Source: Bacteroidia bacterium
GTDB lineage: Bacteria; Bacteroidota; Bacteroidia; B-17B0; Aurantibacillaceae
Direction of reading: 5' to 3'
DNA length: 64,000 nt
Assembly: GCA_016787445.1 (NCBI GenBank)
Contig: JAEUTQ010000083.1
Span: forward strand, 33,637-97,636
Numbering within the stretch: position 1 is the stretch's first letter; each line of letters begins with the position of its first letter. The notes beneath the pieces are model-generated. The model worked only from the letters and a program-made list of their open reading frames with translations. It was not told the DNA's origin and did no database searches. The translations under genes and the position numbers were made by a program. Shown here in pieces: positions 63,461-64,000 of this stretch.

Positions 63461-64000
63461 TTATTTATTTACAACCATTTTGATGGTTTCGGTTTTTGTT
63501 CCGTTGCTGATGGCAACAAAATAAATTCCACTAGCTAAATCAGCAGTTACAGGTAATGAATTCACACCTTCAACAATAGTATGATTTTCGTAAGGTAATG
63601 AAAGTAACTGACCGGTAATTGAGTAAATTTTTACAGTTACGTTAAACGGTTGTAGAGCGTGGATGATAACAGTTGCTTCTCCATTGTTTGGATTTGGATA
63701 CACACCAATTTGCTTTGAAAAATCTTCCAATGAATTTACTGATAAAATTCCGCCGGCTTGTAAAGCAGGGTCGCCAAAGTTAGCGCCACCGGTAACAGTG
63801 TTGGATGCAACCGGACGATAATCAGGAGATGTATAATTCCAAGGAGTAACAAGGATACCATTAGATGAATTAAGTGAATCATTTGGTTGTGATACATACC
63901 ATGCGCCGTTAACATTCACGTTCGCTGTAGTTGTTTCAACAGTTTTAGGATTCACACCTGAAGTTGTAGCAATTAAATTGTATTTGAACTTTAAAGCACC
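63461..64000 (-). CDS. C-terminal part of a T9SS-exported surface or secreted protein (cut by the window edge)
   Basis: The frame is open to the window end, so this is the last roughly 180 residues of a longer protein. An apparent in-frame start at 63955 is a GTG inside the gene. The final 80 residues are a type A T9SS sorting domain: IGVYPNPNNGEATV, then VKIYSITGQLL, ending ASGIYFVAISNGTKTETIKMVVNK. This domain directs outer-membrane export and attachment in Bacteroidota. The upstream part is Asn/Thr/Ser rich and gives no clear catalytic fold. Confidence 0.88.
   Translation of the reverse strand, partial: GALKFKYNLIATTSGVNPKTVETTTANVNVNGAWYVSQPNDSLNSSNGILVTPWNYTSPDYRPVASNTVTGGANFGDPALQAGGILSVNSLEDFSKQIGVYPNPNNGEATVIIHALQPFNVTVKIYSITGQLLSLPYENHTIVEGVNSLPVTADLASGIYFVAISNGTKTETIKMVVNK

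Noticed and set aside
1..64000. CRISPR arrays, tRNA/rRNA genes, insertion sequences, prophage or plasmid functions
   Set aside because: No regular spaced repeats, no clover-leaf candidates, no transposase or integrase frames were seen by reading.

Overview
The window comes from an AT-rich chromosome that is almost certainly Bacteroidota. It encodes a C-terminal type IX secretion (T9SS) sorting domain at the right edge, its promoters look like TAnnTTTG, and Shine-Dalgarno sequences are scarce. About 55 genes are packed with no gap over 220 bases. No rRNA, tRNA, insertion sequence or CRISPR array was seen. The gene content describes a facultative anaerobe that respires nitrate and degrades aromatic compounds through benzoyl-CoA.

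Layout. (1) 1-3420: molybdenum-cofactor genes (MoeB/ThiF-like edge fragment, a MobA-MoaD fusion, a ModE-like regulator, MoeA) and an FNR-like regulator with cysteines placed for an Fe-S cluster. (2) 3494-11610: narGHJI for a cytoplasm-facing respiratory nitrate reductase, flanked by two membrane-anchored c-type cytochromes. (3) 11747-15261: O2-independent class II ribonucleotide reductase and a radical SAM protein. (4) 15401-32946: a nearly complete benzoyl-CoA pathway. It holds class I ATP-dependent benzoyl-CoA reductase bcrCBAD, dienoyl-CoA hydratase (dch), hydroxyacyl-CoA dehydrogenase (had), ring-opening hydrolase (oah/bamA), a dehydrogenase/hydratase fusion, thiolase and an acyl-CoA ligase. 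Embedded in it is a second ATP-driven radical system: a lone BcrB/HgdB-type protein and an unusual fusion of a ketopantoate-reductase-like enzyme to a BCR/dehydratase activase. (5) 32948-39821, minus strand: 4-hydroxybenzoyl-CoA reductase (alpha and gamma subunits fused, separate beta), its XdhC and MocA maturation proteins, a ferredoxin and a hemerythrin-like protein. (6) 39953-42831: korAB, 2-oxoacid:ferredoxin oxidoreductase, the likely electron source for BCR. (7) 42848-53902: proline dehydrogenase, a second Crp-type regulator, two nitrate/nitrite transporters (one fused to a universal stress domain), a porin, an MbnP/MbnH copper-protein pair, hemerythrin, moaA and a third Crp/Fnr. (8) 53874-59228: an unknown heme-like membrane protein, tyrosine phenol-lyase, a small unknown plus thioesterase pair, and a divergent norCB-type nitric oxide reductase. 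(9) 59428-64000: an AHSA1-type protein, then a phosphate module (Pit transporter, phosphate-type porin, OmpR-type regulator) and the end of a T9SS-exported protein.

The parts fit one metabolism. Tyrosine phenol-lyase releases phenol from tyrosine. 4-Hydroxybenzoyl-CoA reductase and benzoyl-CoA reductase dearomatise aromatic acyl-CoAs with ferredoxin reduced by KorAB. Dch, Had, Oah, the dehydrogenase/hydratase and the thiolase carry the ring carbon to glutaryl-CoA and acetyl-CoA. Electrons pass to nitrate and NO. Thirteen copies of an FNR-box-like palindrome (ATGATTNNAATCAT and close variants) precede the operons of regions 1-8. In at least eleven, a TAnnTTTG-like element begins exactly 23 bases beyond the palindrome, which places the box near -41.5. 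The whole programme therefore looks like one anoxia regulon. Not visible here: nitrite reductase, nitrous oxide reductase, phenol carboxylation and glutaryl-CoA dehydrogenase. They may lie outside the window.
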